A stretch of DNA of 64,000 nucleotides from Erigeron canadensis (lineage: Eukaryota > Streptophyta > Magnoliopsida > Asterales > Asteraceae): positions 43,565,633 through 43,629,632 of the forward strand of contig NC_057768.1 in the NCBI RefSeq assembly GCF_010389155.1, read 5' to 3'. Each line of letters starts with the position of its first letter. Position 1 is the stretch's first letter. Positions 22,494-34,484 of the stretch are shown piece by piece. The position numbers were made by a program, and so were the translations under genes. The notes beneath the pieces are model-generated. The model searched no databases. It was not told where the DNA came from and worked only from the letters and a program-made list of their open reading frames with translations.

Positions 22494-24932
22494 ACCTTTT
22501 ATTTGGTCATTCTAGCTAGTTGCAATAATCAATCAGAGATGTGTCTAATCTCAAAAAGGTAAACAGTAGTTGTTTAGGTAAACTTGGAATTGGTAGGTTA
22601 AATGTTTATTTGTTACATACAACCTTCTAGACAATTTTGTTCATTTCATCATTAATTGTAATAATATTGTTATGGTAACATAACTCATAAGTAACACACT
22701 AACTAATTATTGTATTGCAGCGAAGTACACAAAAATGCTTGTAGGTCAACTTGACCCAATTCAGATTAGCCCATTTTGTCATGTTATTGACCTGCCCATC
22801 TTGTCACGTCTAGCAATAAGTCTAGGAATCATTAATATTAATCCATATGTTTGGGTGAAAGTTATATGTAAACCAACTTCATTGCTTGCTTAGCTTAAAC
22901 TTTGTAAGTTTTTTGGCTTTTTGATGCTACAAGGTTGTGAAAAAACTGCATATTCTTGTCCTTTTTTTTTGCTACTAGAGATCCTGGCACTATTCCCCGA
23001 AACCCTTCATCTCAGATCTAGATGATGATTGGGATGCTCCTAGCATGTCAATCAACTGGGCTACAGTTCAAGGTGGTAAATAGTTTTCAATAAATAAAAA
23101 AAGCCTCAATGTTAAATTGTTAATGGAACGTTTGTTAGGGTCAAGTTTTGTCAAATTTGCATGCTTTATCGCCCGGAAAGATGCTCACATTTCTCCTTCT
23201 GCAACAACTATGTTGACCACTTTGATCATCATTGCCTGTGGGTGGGACAGCGTATAGGCAAGGTATGCTCATTCATAGCCATATATCTCTCTTAAACGTA
23301 CATTATTTAAACAACATTTTGACATTATTATTCATGATAATAAAATAATCAGTTCCAAAATGTACAGCCAAAGTTCCGAACCATTAATGTGATAATATGG
23401 TGTTTAAAACTTGTTTCTTTTTTGGAGGGTTGTAGGAAAGGGTATTTGTATTTTGCCTTTCTTGCTATACAACATTTCATTTCTTGTATTCCACTAAGTC
23501 TCTTTCCTAATCTTATACCTTGGTTCTTCCACATCTCATCATACTATGATTAGGTTGATTTTTAGGCATATGAATTAGGTTAATTTATCATTATCCACAT
23601 CTAATACATTTAAAGCTGGAAAGTTACATGTCTAAAAATATAAACTTGTGGCTTTCATAGGAACTACCAATCATTCATGTATATATCCTTGCTGGCACTC
23701 TTGTGCATTTCATCTATATTTCGCCATGTGCTGGATAAATACCATTTTGATGATGCAGAAAACAGTTCCGGCATCTGGGAAGCTTTGATGAAGTTTCGGT
23801 TATCTGGAATGCTTATAACATACACATGTACAGCTTCATGGTTTGTAGGAGGCTTATTTGCATTTCATCTATATCTGGTCATCACCAACCAAGTACACTT
23901 TTTCCTCATTCTTGTTCTCCACATCAATGAGCAAATAGACGTGGTATGTCGTTTTAGTAGTTTGATGTGTTTTTGACTTTTTTGCAATTGGAAAATGTAA
24001 TAGTTAGATATCATTTTGTTTTCTGTAGACTCCCTATGAAAACTATGTAAACTTCAGAAATCGGTATATGAGAGGAGGAAGAATTCCTTATGGATGTGCT
24101 CGGAACTTGAAAAAAGTCCTTTTTTCTAAATTACCCTGCTCCCAATATGAAATTCGTACATATGTAAGACCTGAAGTGTATACTCAATGCAACAGTTGAA
24201 GATATTTTGGGTATGCATTTAGCCTCAACTTTTCTATGCAAAGCGATGAAACAGAAACTTATGTTGACGGAATTGAGTTGGATCCGGAGAGATGTGACAC
24301 AAGTGGAACGGATCATTCAAGTATGTGGGTAATTGCACCTGATTCGCATCAAAGTTTATAACAGAAAATGTAACCAAATATAAAGAGAAAAGACGAGGAG
24401 TATAGAACAGTTTACTGTTGATAGAAAGGCGAAAGAGATAGGATAGGTTTCCTGTGATTTGCATTGGAAATGGTCGTTTGAGCGACTTGTTTTTTGGTAT
24501 CCTTGTATCAAGGCCAACATATGTTAATGAAAATAAGCTCATTTTGTATAAAGGAAGTTGGAGATCTTTATTTTATATTATTGCCATTCATCCATGCCTG
24601 AAAAAAAATGGACTAATTTTATCTTGATTTACCGTACTCTTTGTATGTAACCATCTAGCCGATACAAGATCTTGAAACTAGACGCCTCTTGATTGTTGAT
24701 CAGGATAGTGGTTTAGGCTTTTCAAGTCATGAAAAACAGACAAATTAACTGTCGATCTTAATATGTTTTGTGCAAGCACGCTAAATTGTTGCAGCACTCA
24801 GTTATGAAGTTTTCTACTTAATCAGGAAACCATGTTAGTTGATAGGAGTGTTATTCCCATACTTCTACTGTAGGTATCCAAGATTTCGAGATGTAATTCT
24901 TTGTCATGTACTCATGCGAATCCGTTTGTGAA
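22494..24932 (+). pseudogene. DHHC S-acyltransferase pseudogene (unit 2)
   Basis: A decayed duplicate of 9178-11448. Similarity starts inside what is intron 2 of the intact copy, so exons 1 and 2 are missing. The exon 3 acceptor ctgcag has become ctgcat (about 22944-22949). Exon 3 has a stop soon after the GK residues (about 23081) and small indels; its DHHC remains, but two zinc-binding cysteines are replaced (F and Y) and GQC became GQR. Exon 4-like sequence is at about 23661-23890, and exon 5-like sequence (24029-24410) has indels and a stop after YTQCNS. The 3' flank still matches to about 24932. By eye exon 4 is about 85% identical to the intact copy. Confidence 0.92.
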
Positions 24933-25594
24933 CTTAAAAAAAAACTTGCAATTGAGATGCTCTTAAGTACTTAACCGATGCAATTCATGATTTGTAATTT
25001 AATATTTAATCCGAATATAATAGAGGTTGAAAAATAAGAAAGAATTGTAAAGTTTTCATGCATATGCCAATGGCATTTAATTGTGCTTAAGGACTTGACA
25101 TGCGTTTTAAGTGATCCGGATTCAATTTGTGTTGTCTACACTGTTTGTACTTTGGGCCATGATTCGATCCTAAAAGTGATCGGGGTTTAAATAGACTAGG
25201 GGCTCCATCTGTCTGGGTTAGACTTCTTGATGTATACCTATAGCCATTAGGGTGTTGCGTATGGGGTACTCGGTTTTGTCTTAATCGGTCGACAGTGGAT
25301 ACCTTCTTTCGACAAATCTAAGATATTGTTTGGGGATCATGTTACGTAAAGAATGATCGAAGTGAGTGTTTGCTTTTCGTTCATGCCAATGTTAGTGGAC
25401 ATTTATCTGCTCACAAGTATGCTCACTTGCCACATTTTCATTACGTTTACTTGCTTTATTTCAATAGGTCTTAATTATTTTTTAGCGGAAGTAAGATTGT
25501 TTATATGATGCTTTCCCATATCTCGTTATATTGTATTCAGGTCGTATATCTTTCTAATGATGTAAGTTATGCATAAAGGTATGTGTTGTTAGCC
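24933..25594. other. Intergenic, no feature recognised
   Basis: Moderate-complexity sequence between the DHHC pseudogene and the Harbinger-like element. No coding similarity was recognised. Confidence 0.6.
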
Positions 25595-25944
25595 TAAGAG
25601 CATTCACAGCGCCCACGTTCTCCACTCACCCTCCGTCCGTCCCTCCTTGAAGTACAAGTGCACACCGTTAAGTGTGACTTGCCCTTCATCTGAATTTGGT
25701 TCATCCGTTAGAGACGAAGCTCCTTGCCATTTTTTTTAATTGAATACTAAATTATTAAATAATTGAATTTGAATACAAGCTAGCGTTGGTTTTGTTTGAA
25801 TGTATGAAACGGTTACTTTGACCATCCCTACACACATACATGCATGCATATACACACACATACACACATATATATACATCATCTTCTCCACATACACATA
25901 TTAAATTTCTACAAAATTAAACAAAACAACACCTTTCTTCTCCA

Positions 25945-26995
25945 ACCATGTCGAGGAACTTTAGCTCTCAATGACAAGACGATTTCTTTAACGCGGCGCT
26001 TAACAACTCGCGCCTTAACTCATCGACACCATTTCAAGTTTCCCACACGTCACCACCCACACCACAATATCCATCCTACGTACCATCACCAACTTACCAA
26101 AACAATTACCAATTCCAAGAATACCTACAATACCAACAATGGCTATCCCATCAACAACCATCAACCCAATCGCCACCACCAGCCGACGCACCCGAGCCAT
26201 CCCAACCAAAAAGGAAAGTCAAAAGAATGGAGAATCGCAAAAAGGCACCCGCAGCCGAGCCATCATTTAAGTCAAAGAAAATTTGGACAGAGTACGAGAT
26301 GATGATTTTGACCTAGCGTTGGCTCGATGCGTCTTAGGATCCAGTTGTTGGAAAAGATAGAACCGGTGATAGTTTTGGGGGACAGTGATGGATAACTACA
26401 ATGCACAAGTTCAATGGCATTTGGTCCAAGTACGATGATAACCGAATTAGAGGAAAAAACAACTCCCTAAGTCATGGAAGAGGCACGAGCCACCTACAAA
26501 ACCGAAGTCGGTGTCGCGTTTAACATGTATGAGTGTTGGTTACTTTTGAAGGATAAGCCGTTAATTCTCGCGCCTTCCGTTGTGGACGTTTTGGGTCGAA
26601 ATATGCAAAACAGGAGACCGAGGGTCGGGCCGAGTGATGGGGCTGTTATGTTGAAAGTGATGAGGATGTTCCCACCTATGAACCCGTCGATCTTGCCAAC
26701 GAAAATGAACTATTCGGGCCCGACATGTATGCGCGTCTGGTTAAAACAAAGATGGCCCGGACTTCCGCGTCTTCCGATGCGAGTTCATCTCGGTCATCAG
26801 CATCCGACATAGCCGTCTGACTTAAGAGGCACTGTAACACCCGACAGGAGATTATGGAATCATAGAAGGAGTCCATCGCTATCATTCGCAAGGAAGAAAA
26901 GAAACGAACAATGTATACAACACTTTCTTTCATGGGTACAACCGAGTTGGATGAGGAGGAAAGGAGGTTCTCAAAGACGCGAAAAAGAAGCTGAT
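25945..26995 (+). pseudogene. NAM-associated / Harbinger ORF1-like pseudogene
   Basis: The reading starts at ATG 25948 (MSRNFSSQ), hits a stop at once, then continues in another phase with a Pro/Gln/Tyr-rich N-terminal part, a basic KRKVKRMENRKK segment and KKIWTEYEMMIL, the start of a Myb/SANT-like domain. Stops follow near 26314 and 26335. A later piece (MEEARATYKTEVGVAFNMYE, about 26474) and ECWLLLKDKP match the C-terminal domain of NAM-associated proteins; remnants of the KEEKKRTMYT tail lie near 26893-26922. Several frameshifts and stops make it non-functional. The family assignment is from memory of conserved phrases. Confidence 0.7.
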
Positions 26996-27296
26996 GTATA
27001 CAACTAAACCCACGATGTTTAGTTGGTTTTTAAAGGTGTTTAATGTTTTTATATTTTTCTAGTTTAATATGTGTTGTTTTTTAATTTTCTATTTTAATAT
27101 GTGTTGTAATTTTTTTCCTAAGGTTTTTTATATTTTTTATTTTTATTAATGTACAATGTTTTTTTTAATTAATCGAATATTTTTTGTTATTGTTAATATT
27201 ATCAGAATATTTTTTATATATATAAATATATATATATATAGAGAGAGAGTTTTCTTATTTTGAGAACCATTTTTAAGAACTATGAGAACTCTTAAA

Positions 27297-27553
27297 TAAT
27301 ATATTTATTCACATGTTTTTTTTGTTCATTCACATGTGAAATGATATAAAAAGTATGTTGTAGAAGAAATTTTTTTAAAAAACTTTCAAAATAGTCTTTT
27401 GTGAACTTGTGAATGAATATGTTCACGTTTTCGTTCACTTGTTAACAAACGGGTATATATAAGGTTTTGAAAAAAAAATTTCTTCTACAACATGTATTTT
27501 TATAACATTTTACATGTGAATGAATAAAAAAAACATATGATCCAATATTATAT
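27297..27553. repeat. Fold-back inverted repeat nested in the Harbinger-like element
   Basis: The left arm (about 27297-27392, containing tgttgtagaagaaattttt) is complementary to the right arm (about 27465-27553, containing aaatttcttctacaaca). Arms are about 90 bp with a loop of about 70 bp. It is likely a second, nested MITE. Confidence 0.7.
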
Positions 27554-27721
27554 ATATATATTTGTATTTTAAAATATTTAAAATTAAATAAATGATGGGT
27601 CACAGACTAGTCCTGATATTGCGGATATTTTTTGAGATTAGTCTTTAGGTTGGTGCGGAACTGTGATGCTGACAGAAACTAGTACATGAAGGATGAGTGA
27701 AAGAAAATGTGAATACTCTAA

Positions 27722-28076
27722 AATGGAAAATGATAAATCCTTTTAATCAAATAGCTTAATAATCTTCTTAATACATTAAAAAAATTATATGGTATCCACT
27801 AAATTTTTTTTTATGAAAACTAATTTTTTAACATGTCATCTCTAAAATAGCCTTCCACACCGTCAATGCGATTTAGAGCTAAAATAAACATTTTTTGTAT
27901 AATTATTTTCCTATAAATAATACTCTAAAACAGATAAAGATAAAATAAACGAATTGGGATAACCAAAAACCCTAACAAATTAATCGATCGATCCCCTTTG
28001 CCAGATTCAACATTAAAAAAAATCCTGCCCTGCAATCAACCAAGCGAATCATCTTGTAGAAACCTTGAATTTCATC
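27722..28076 (+). promoter_or_regulatory. Probable promoter/5' UTR of the intact RH21-like gene
   Basis: An aaaccctaac telo-box-like motif lies at about 27967, some 110 bp upstream of the start codon; such motifs are common in promoters of plant translation and RNA-processing genes. No clear TATA box. Confidence 0.4.
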
Positions 28077-30200
28077 ATGAAACGTTCATTCGATGACATC
28101 AATGAAAAATTACAAGCCAAAAAGCCCGTTTTCCTCACCAAGGCCGAACGCGAACAGTTAGCCCTAAAACGCCGTCAAGAAGAATTCGAAGAACAGAAAC
28201 GCCGATCAGAACAACAATCATCTATTCTCCCAAACAATTCAGCTTCATCCTCTAAGCAACCACCAGATGACCGTGACCGTGATCGTCGGCGTGATAATGA
28301 CCGTGACCGTGACCGTGACCGTGACCGTGACCGAGATCGGCGTGATAGAGATAGGGAGAGGGAGAGGGAGAGAGATACAGAGAGACGAAATAGAGACCGG
28401 GAAAGGGATGAGGAACATAAGGCTAGGGAAAAGGCTAGGGTTGACAAGTTAGCCGAGCGAGAACGCGAAAAGGAACTCGAGGCGATCAAAGAGCAGTATT
28501 TAGGAAGTAAGAAACCTAAGAAGAGAGTGATTAAGCCTAGTGAGAAGTTTCGGTTTTCATTCGACTGGGAGAATACCGAGGATACGTCTCGTGATATGAA
28601 TGTCTTGTATCAGAACCCGCACGAGGCGCAGTTGCTGTTTGGGAGAGGGTTTAGAGCCGGTATGGATAGGCGAGAGCAGAAGAAGCTGGCTGCTAAGAAT
28701 GAGAAGGAGTTGAGAGATGAGATTAGGAAGAAGGATGGGGTTGAGCAGAAACCCGAAGATGCTGAATCTCAGAGGTTGAAAGAGGAAGCTGCGGAACGGT
28801 ATGATACGTTTGATATGCGAGTCGATCGCCATTGGTCTGATAAGAAGCTGGAAGAGATGACTGAGAGGGATTGGAGGATTTTCAGGGAGGATTTTAATAT
28901 TTCGTACAAGGGCTCTAAGATACCGCGACCTATGAGGAGTTGGGTTGAGAGCAAGTTGAGTACCGAGCTTTTGAAAGCCGTGGATAGGGCTGGTTACACG
29001 ACGCCGTCTCCTATTCAGATGGCTGCCATTCCGCTTGGTCTTCAGCAGCGTGATGTCATTGGGGTTGCAGAGACTGGTTCAGGTAAAACCGCTGCTTTTG
29101 TGCTTCCTATGTTGACTTATATTACTAGGCTGCCTCCAATCAGTGAAGAGAATGAAGCTGAGGGTCCTTATGCTGTTGTTCTGGCACCTACTAGAGAACT
29201 TGCACAACAAATTGAGGAAGAGACTGTTAAGTTTGCTCATTATTTAGGTATCAAGGTTGTTTCCATTGTTGGTGGGCAGTCGATTGAGGAACAAGGGTTT
29301 AAGATTAGGCAAGGCTGTGAGGTTGTCATTGCTACCCCTGGTCGTTTGATCGATTGTTTGGAGAGGCGGTATGCTGTGTTAAATCAGTGTAACTATGTTG
29401 TTCTTGATGAGGCTGACCGTATGATTGACATGGGTTTTGAGCCACAGGTTGTGGGTGTTCTTGAAGCAATGCCGTCTAGTAATTTCAAACCGGAGAATGA
29501 AGATGAAGAGCTCGATGAGAAGAGGATATATAGAACCACTTATATGTTTAGTGCTACTATGCCTACTGCTGTGGAGAGGCTTGCTAGGAAGTACTTGAGG
29601 AACCCTGTTGTGGTAACTATTGGAACTGCAGGAAAGGCTACTGATCTCATAACCCAACATGTTATCATGGTGAAGGAATCCGAGAAAATGCCTAGGTTGC
29701 AAAGGTTGCTGGATGAACTTGTTGATAAGACCGCCATTGTGTTCATAAACACTAAAAAGTCTGCTGACCATGTATCCAAGACTTTGGAAAAGGCGGGTTA
29801 CCGTGTTACAACTTTGCACGGTGGCAAATCACAAGAGCAAAGAGAAATCAGTCTTGAAGGTTTCAGGACTAAAAGGTTTAATGTTTTAGTTGCCACAGAT
29901 GTTGCAGGGCGTGGGATTGATATACCGGACGTGGCTCATGTTATAAACTACGATATGCCTGGGACTATTGATATGTATACTCACCGTATAGGACGTACAG
30001 GGCGTGCCGGGAAGACGGGAACAGCTACAACATTCTTGACTCTTCAAGATTCTGATGTGTTTTATGATCTCAAGCAGATGCTTACACAGAGTAATAGTTC
30101 TGTGCCTCCTGAACTTGCTAGACATGAAGCGTCTAAGTTCAAGCCTGGATCGATTCCTGATAGACCACCTAGAAGAAACGACACGGTTTTTGCGCATTAA
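28077..30200 (+). CDS. RH21: DEAD-box RNA helicase, PRP28/RH21 type (intact copy)
   Basis: An intronless gene of 707 residues. The family (yeast Prp28, human DDX23, Arabidopsis RH21) acts in the spliceosome, releasing U1 from the 5' splice site so U6 can pair. After [16 protein letters not shown] comes a long Arg/Asp/Glu-rich tract (about residues 60-130; the DNA is a gaccgt minisatellite at 28269-28340), then the PRP28-type segment with [14 protein letters not shown] sequence ([10 protein letters not shown]). Core motifs are complete: [13 protein letters not shown] (about residue 330), DEAD (442), SAT (491), [16 protein letters not shown] and HRIGRTGR (636). The first ATG in frame is used; the upstream in-frame codon is TTG. 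It is the intact counterpart of 18792-20630. Confidence 0.95.
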   Translation: MKRSFDDINEKLQAKKPVFLTKAEREQLALKRRQEEFEEQKRRSEQQSSILPNNSASSSKQPPDDRDRDRRRDNDRDRDRDRDRDRDRRDRDRERERERDTERRNRDRERDEEHKAREKARVDKLAEREREKELEAIKEQYLGSKKPKKRVIKPSEKFRFSFDWENTEDTSRDMNVLYQNPHEAQLLFGRGFRAGMDRREQKKLAAKNEKELRDEIRKKDGVEQKPEDAESQRLKEEAAERYDTFDMRVDRHWSDKKLEEMTERDWRIFREDFNISYKGSKIPRPMRSWVESKLSTELLKAVDRAGYTTPSPIQMAAIPLGLQQRDVIGVAETGSGKTAAFVLPMLTYITRLPPISEENEAEGPYAVVLAPTRELAQQIEEETVKFAHYLGIKVVSIVGGQSIEEQGFKIRQGCEVVIATPGRLIDCLERRYAVLNQCNYVVLDEADRMIDMGFEPQVVGVLEAMPSSNFKPENEDEELDEKRIYRTTYMFSATMPTAVERLARKYLRNPVVVTIGTAGKATDLITQHVIMVKESEKMPRLQRLLDELVDKTAIVFINTKKSADHVSKTLEKAGYRVTTLHGGKSQEQREISLEGFRTKRFNVLVATDVAGRGIDIPDVAHVINYDMPGTIDMYTHRIGRTGRAGKTGTATTFLTLQDSDVFYDLKQMLTQSNSSVPPELARHEASKFKPGSIPDRPPRRNDTVFAH

Positions 30201-32239
30201 AGCATATATGCTAGTAACCATGTTTTATTACATGGAGAACTGAATTTGGATTCATATGTGTTGCCTATACACTGGTTTTGATGATGCTATAGCAGAGCCA
30301 AGTATACCAGAAAATTTTTAAACCTTAGGTTGGTATTATTTATTTGCAGAACTTGTACCTTATTTGATTGCATGAATTTTTATAGATGTTTAATTCAATT
30401 TGCTTCTTGACCTTACTTTTATGTAGTATCTTTTAGTGTTCTGTTTGTTGCTGTTACCTGAAAGCACACGCTCAGATTCTGTTTCACCCTGGACCGTAGT
30501 TATGATCATCTTCTATAACTAACCAAAAAATAAATGATGCAAGTTTGGTAGTAAAATATTTTCAGGTATGAAGAATACTCTTGAAACGATTTATGACTCT
30601 TGTGCTATTTATAACACTAATTTGTTGAGGACTAGAAGATGGATTGTTAATTGTTAAGACTTCTACTTCTATGGGTGAATATCGGGGTTTTTTTTTTTTT
30701 TACCAAAGCCTTACAGATTAGGACCATGACATACATCCCTAGGTGAAGCCAATTTTCAGTTATAAATGATCATTGTGTATTTTATGTTACATATTTATAT
30801 CTATGATCTATATCTATATCATCTGTTATAAGGTTTTATGTATTTATGAATAGGTGTGATATAAGTGCTCGTGGAGTCTTGAAATGATAACTTTTAGCTA
30901 TATGTTGATTACCTTTTGTAAATGTCTCTGGTTGAGATGTTATGTACTTATGTGATTAATATTTGAAATGTTACAACCTTTTGATATAGGTGGTATAATG
31001 GGGTTGTGGGTTGGAATGTTGGATAACAAGCTGGAACGGGTTGGCGTCGAAGCGGGTTGTTTTATAAATGGTCATAACGGTTGTTTATTAAACGGTCAGA
31101 ACGAGTTCAGTTGGGGTCTTTTCTGCCTGACTCAATTGCATTTCCGTTCTGGACACTTATATAAGCACCACTATAGTAAGTTCATATATAAATATGCTTT
31201 AAAACAACAGGCATTAATGCATTATTGTTTATTATTCACAAGTAAAAAATGTTGTGACGATAAATAAATTTCTTTTTATTCTCATTTATTATAAAAGAAA
31301 ACTGTCAAAGTCGTAATACTTTTAATTGTCTATGCTTGCTATGTATTATCACACAGACTCGGAACCTCTTTTCTTCATCCAACTCTGACACTGTCTTATA
31401 TCAGCTTCATCGCAAATTCATAAATTAAAGGTTCATAAGAAATTTTTTTTATTTCCATTCCTGATTTAGTCGATGCTTGGATCGACGTTTTAGTTTCAAG
31501 TTATGCTGCAATCTTTTCGACTTACGGCTTGATTCCTTTCTTTTTGATTTTGTAAAAAATTTCTAGGATCAGAAGCATGATTTATGATTAAGATTCAAAT
31601 TTTGCCTTTGTTTGTTTTCCTAATCTGTCGAAGTCTGGTTTTTACTTTGGGAAATATGACGCTTTCTTGCTTTGTTTATGGTGGTGGTGAGTGATGGACA
31701 TGGAGTACTGGTGGTGGTTGGTGAGCTAAGGAACTTAAAATATGATCCCAAGGACAGGGTAAATAGCTCATTGGGAAGAATAGAAGGCACCTACTCCTAT
31801 CCTGTTTTTGCACATTAATGCAATTATGCACTATCACCTAGGAATTATGTGTTGGGTTCACATGTTGCCGAACGCAGTATACTTGTTTTGAAGATGTGAT
31901 AGCAGGCGTTGAGGATTTTACAAGTGTTAGAAGTCTATACTCTTTGGTTGATACGTGTTCTTTAAAAGGGTCAGGTTGGATAATGAACTGAAATGGGTCT
32001 GAGATGTGTATGTTCGGGTTGATCTGAGGCTTTTTAACTGGTTGTTCCTTTCATCACGACATAAAAGTGCCAACTGTGTATGAGTTATAAGTTTTTATAT
32101 TTTTCAAGTTTCAAGTCTATCTGGTGTTATAACATCCTCAATAGCAATGTAAGAAATATGGAAGACCATAATAATATATACACGCTCCTAAGATGACTAC
32201 TTTGTTTTTTAATTAGCTTATGGTTGTGAACCATTTCCG
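30201..32239. other. Intergenic, with a helicase 3' remnant
   Basis: No intact gene. Apart from the 3' UTR of the helicase, the only recognised item is a short block at 31797-31925 resembling that UTR. A 99-codon open frame at 30968 has no recognisable domain. Confidence 0.6.
31797..31925 (+). pseudogene. Possible third copy remnant: helicase 3' end/3' UTR
   Basis: tgtttttgcacattaatgca at about 31801 corresponds to the last codons and stop region at 30185-30205 (tttttgcgcattaaagca). About 55 bases on, gttttgaagatgtgatagcag matches gttttgatgatgctatagcag at 30273. The two matches keep order and similar spacing. No helicase domain precedes it. Confidence 0.45.
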
Positions 32240-32975
32240 GTGACCACCCTGTATCTATGCATTCAGACAGTCAAGCTCCTCACTGTCACTCACCACAATA
32301 CGAACCACATCTTTTATGGAATTCATGCCCTCCATTCCCTTATGAACAATCACAGGAATGTGTCTGATACGTTCATCTGTCATTAGCTGCATCGCTGTCA
32401 GAACTTTAGTACAGGAGTTTCCACGATAAGTTTGTTCTCTTCAATCATGATATCTCTGACCTTGGTTGACCCTGATGGCCTGATGATCTCCCCTAAACAA
32501 TGATTTTCCTGAGAAAAAGATGATTTCTTTCTGTGATAATTCTAGCAATGGGCGATTTCTCGCCAGGTTTAAGTGTTTAACCACAACCAGTGCACCAACA
32601 TTGTTTTGTGTCATTTGACAGCATCATACACATAATCATCAGTGTGCTGTGTGCACCAAAGCGGCAAGCCATCAACACCTGTCCCTTTGCATTAAATACA
32701 TCTGAAATTTTGGTGCTTTCGTAACCATGCTCTTCAATACGAGCAGCAGAAGTTGACTCGTGGCGTGACAACATTAGTGGTCGAGTGGGTTCACCAACCA
32801 AACATGTTGGAGAACTGCATAGTTCACAATACTTCCGTTTGACAAGAATATTCTCATTCCTCCTTTGCATTATCCTTTGTATCTTCAATGAAGTCGGGGC
32901 CCAAATTAGCACTCCAAGGCTCCGAAGCAATGCGAAGTCTTCACCACTGAACTTTCCCTTTTGCAACATCCATAT
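32240..32975 (-). pseudogene. CBSX3-like CBS-domain protein pseudogene
   Basis: Minus-strand reading gives the mitochondrial CBSX3 pattern in pieces: an N-terminal part with RHESTSAARIEEHGYEST and ISDV (about 32700-32770), then DDYVYDAVK ending in a stop (about 32610), NVGALVVV-like residues in a shifted frame, RDIMIEENKLIV (about 32430), QLMTDERIRHIPVI (about 32360) and IKDVVRIVV, then a stop in the C-terminal tail (about 32255). CBSX3 proteins have paired CBS domains and regulate thioredoxins in mitochondria. Here at least three stops or frameshifts break it. No introns are visible between the blocks, which fits a processed (retro) pseudogene. Confidence 0.85.
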
Positions 32976-33822
32976 GCTTTTTTATTATTATAATACCCAT
33001 GGCTAACCAATGTACACAATATTTTGCAGTATCTGATTCAAAAGTTAGTTGGGCAAACATGTCAATAAAAAGGAAAATATAATCATGGTATCCACTTATT
33101 TTCCTTTTCAATCTCCGTTTTTTATTATGTCTAAGTGTCATAATCATGTTGTTATGCAAGTTAGTTGCCCCCTATGTGTGATGGTTTCCATCAAATTATA
33201 TTCCATATTTTATTCACAAGTATTTTTATCGTAAACAAGTACATTTTTGCTGTTAGGCATCTAACTACGAAGTATCTACTCATTTTCATGTATAGATTTT
33301 TCAGTGTTTCTACATCACCTAAAATTCAGATCTAGAACTAGGCCGGTGTTACTGTGTTAGTGTAAATCAGTTAGAAAGATCTTCCTAGGTGAATTAATAA
33401 GGCTGTTAACATATCATTAATTGACATTTTTCAAATCTCTTCATTATTAATCTTTTTACACACCCTTATAATAATATCGACTTATATCTAACACAATTTG
33501 TGTCTATTAACTTGTATATTTTTTCAATTAATGAACGGTTTATGCGATCTATACCTTCTTGTTTGACTTTTGTTTTTCTTATTCAGGATGGGTGATAATT
33601 TATGAACTTCGAATGCGTTGCAACTGGCAGCAATGTTTTTTATAATATATTATCGAACCATGGTGACATGGATGGTGAAGTGGAGTTAATAGTTTTTTAT
33701 ACTTATTGGAGCTCCAAGTTTATACCGCAAAGTTCATAGCAATTTTTAAAAAAGTTCATATCTATGAACCATCAAGAGAAAAAAATTACGACCTTATTTT
33801 TGTCCAAATAGTACTGTGAGTA
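32976..33822. other. Intergenic, no feature recognised
   Basis: AT-rich sequence between the CBSX3 pseudogene and the gag-only LTR element; no coding similarity seen. Confidence 0.6.
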
Positions 33823-33827
33823 GTAAG

Positions 33828-34477
33828 TGTTGGAAATCAGGCCAAATATGTATTCACACTTCACAAATAGGGAAACTATATCTTCCATTCAACAAAAGTG
33901 AAAGCTATATATAGCTATACATAGAGCTTTCTCATGACTTTTAAATAACACTCAACTAACTAAACCCGAAAATGACTCAATTAGGGTGGGGGAGTGTCTC
34001 CCCCCCCCCCTGGCTAATGCTAGGAATGTCTCACCACTCATCCCCTCCCCTCCCCACCTTTTTTCTATTTAATTTTTAAACATATATAAAATAAGAATAA
34101 ATAAAGAAAGAAAGACGAAGAAAGAAAAGACAAAAGAAGATAGGCAAGGAAATCGGCACCACTGTCCCCAAATCCCTCCCCACCCTACCGGTATCGGAGG
34201 GTCAGAACGGTGTTCAATCCGGTACTGGATGGGTACCAGTTCGGTCCCCAAGTTGCTCCGTCCAGCCTTAATGCATATTACTCGGTCAACATGACCTCCA
34301 ACAATCCTAATATTCCAACGTGCAAACTTAAAGCAACAAACATTAATAAACCATAACAAAATAAAACTCACTGACTCTAACTATGACTTGCACTAGACTC
34401 TGACTTAAAATACTTGCGACACTTTCTAATTTAACCAAACATAAAACAATTTATTTATGTCAAAATTAATTCACTCC
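33828..34477 (-). repeat. LTR with a nested MITE
   Basis: Left terminal repeat. It is longer than its partner's shared part because of a 284 bp insertion (33984-34267). It lacks about 65 bp of AT-rich sequence present in the right repeat. Confidence 0.85.
33984..34267. mobile_element. Tourist-like MITE with TTA target duplication
   Basis: 284 bp, flanked by TTA (33981-33983 and 34268-34270). Ends gggtgggggag and, reverse-complemented from the right, ggctggacggag are imperfect inverted repeats. The other LTR of the host element shows the empty site with one TTA, proving the boundaries. Confidence 0.85.
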
Positions 34478-34484
34478 CTTAATC

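Larger units (their letters stand above)
25598..27718 (+). mobile_element. PIF/Harbinger-like element with ORF1-type gene only
   Basis: A 2121 bp block ends with short inverted repeats: gagcattcac at the left and gtgaatactc at the right (9 of 10 paired). It is flanked by TAA on both sides (25595-25597 and 27719-27721), matching the TWA target preference of Harbinger elements. Inside is one broken gene of the Myb/NAM-associated type often carried as Harbinger ORF1. No transposase was found, so it would be non-autonomous. A fold-back element sits inside its 3' part. Confidence 0.65.

Noticed and set aside
25844..26302. Long plus-strand open frame rich in His, Thr and Pro
   Set aside because: It is an alternate frame over the NAM-associated pseudogene; the meaningful frame there is another one, giving the KRKVKRMENRKK segment.
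30968..31267. 99-codon open frame downstream of the intact helicase
   Set aside because: No recognisable motif, no splice or promoter context.
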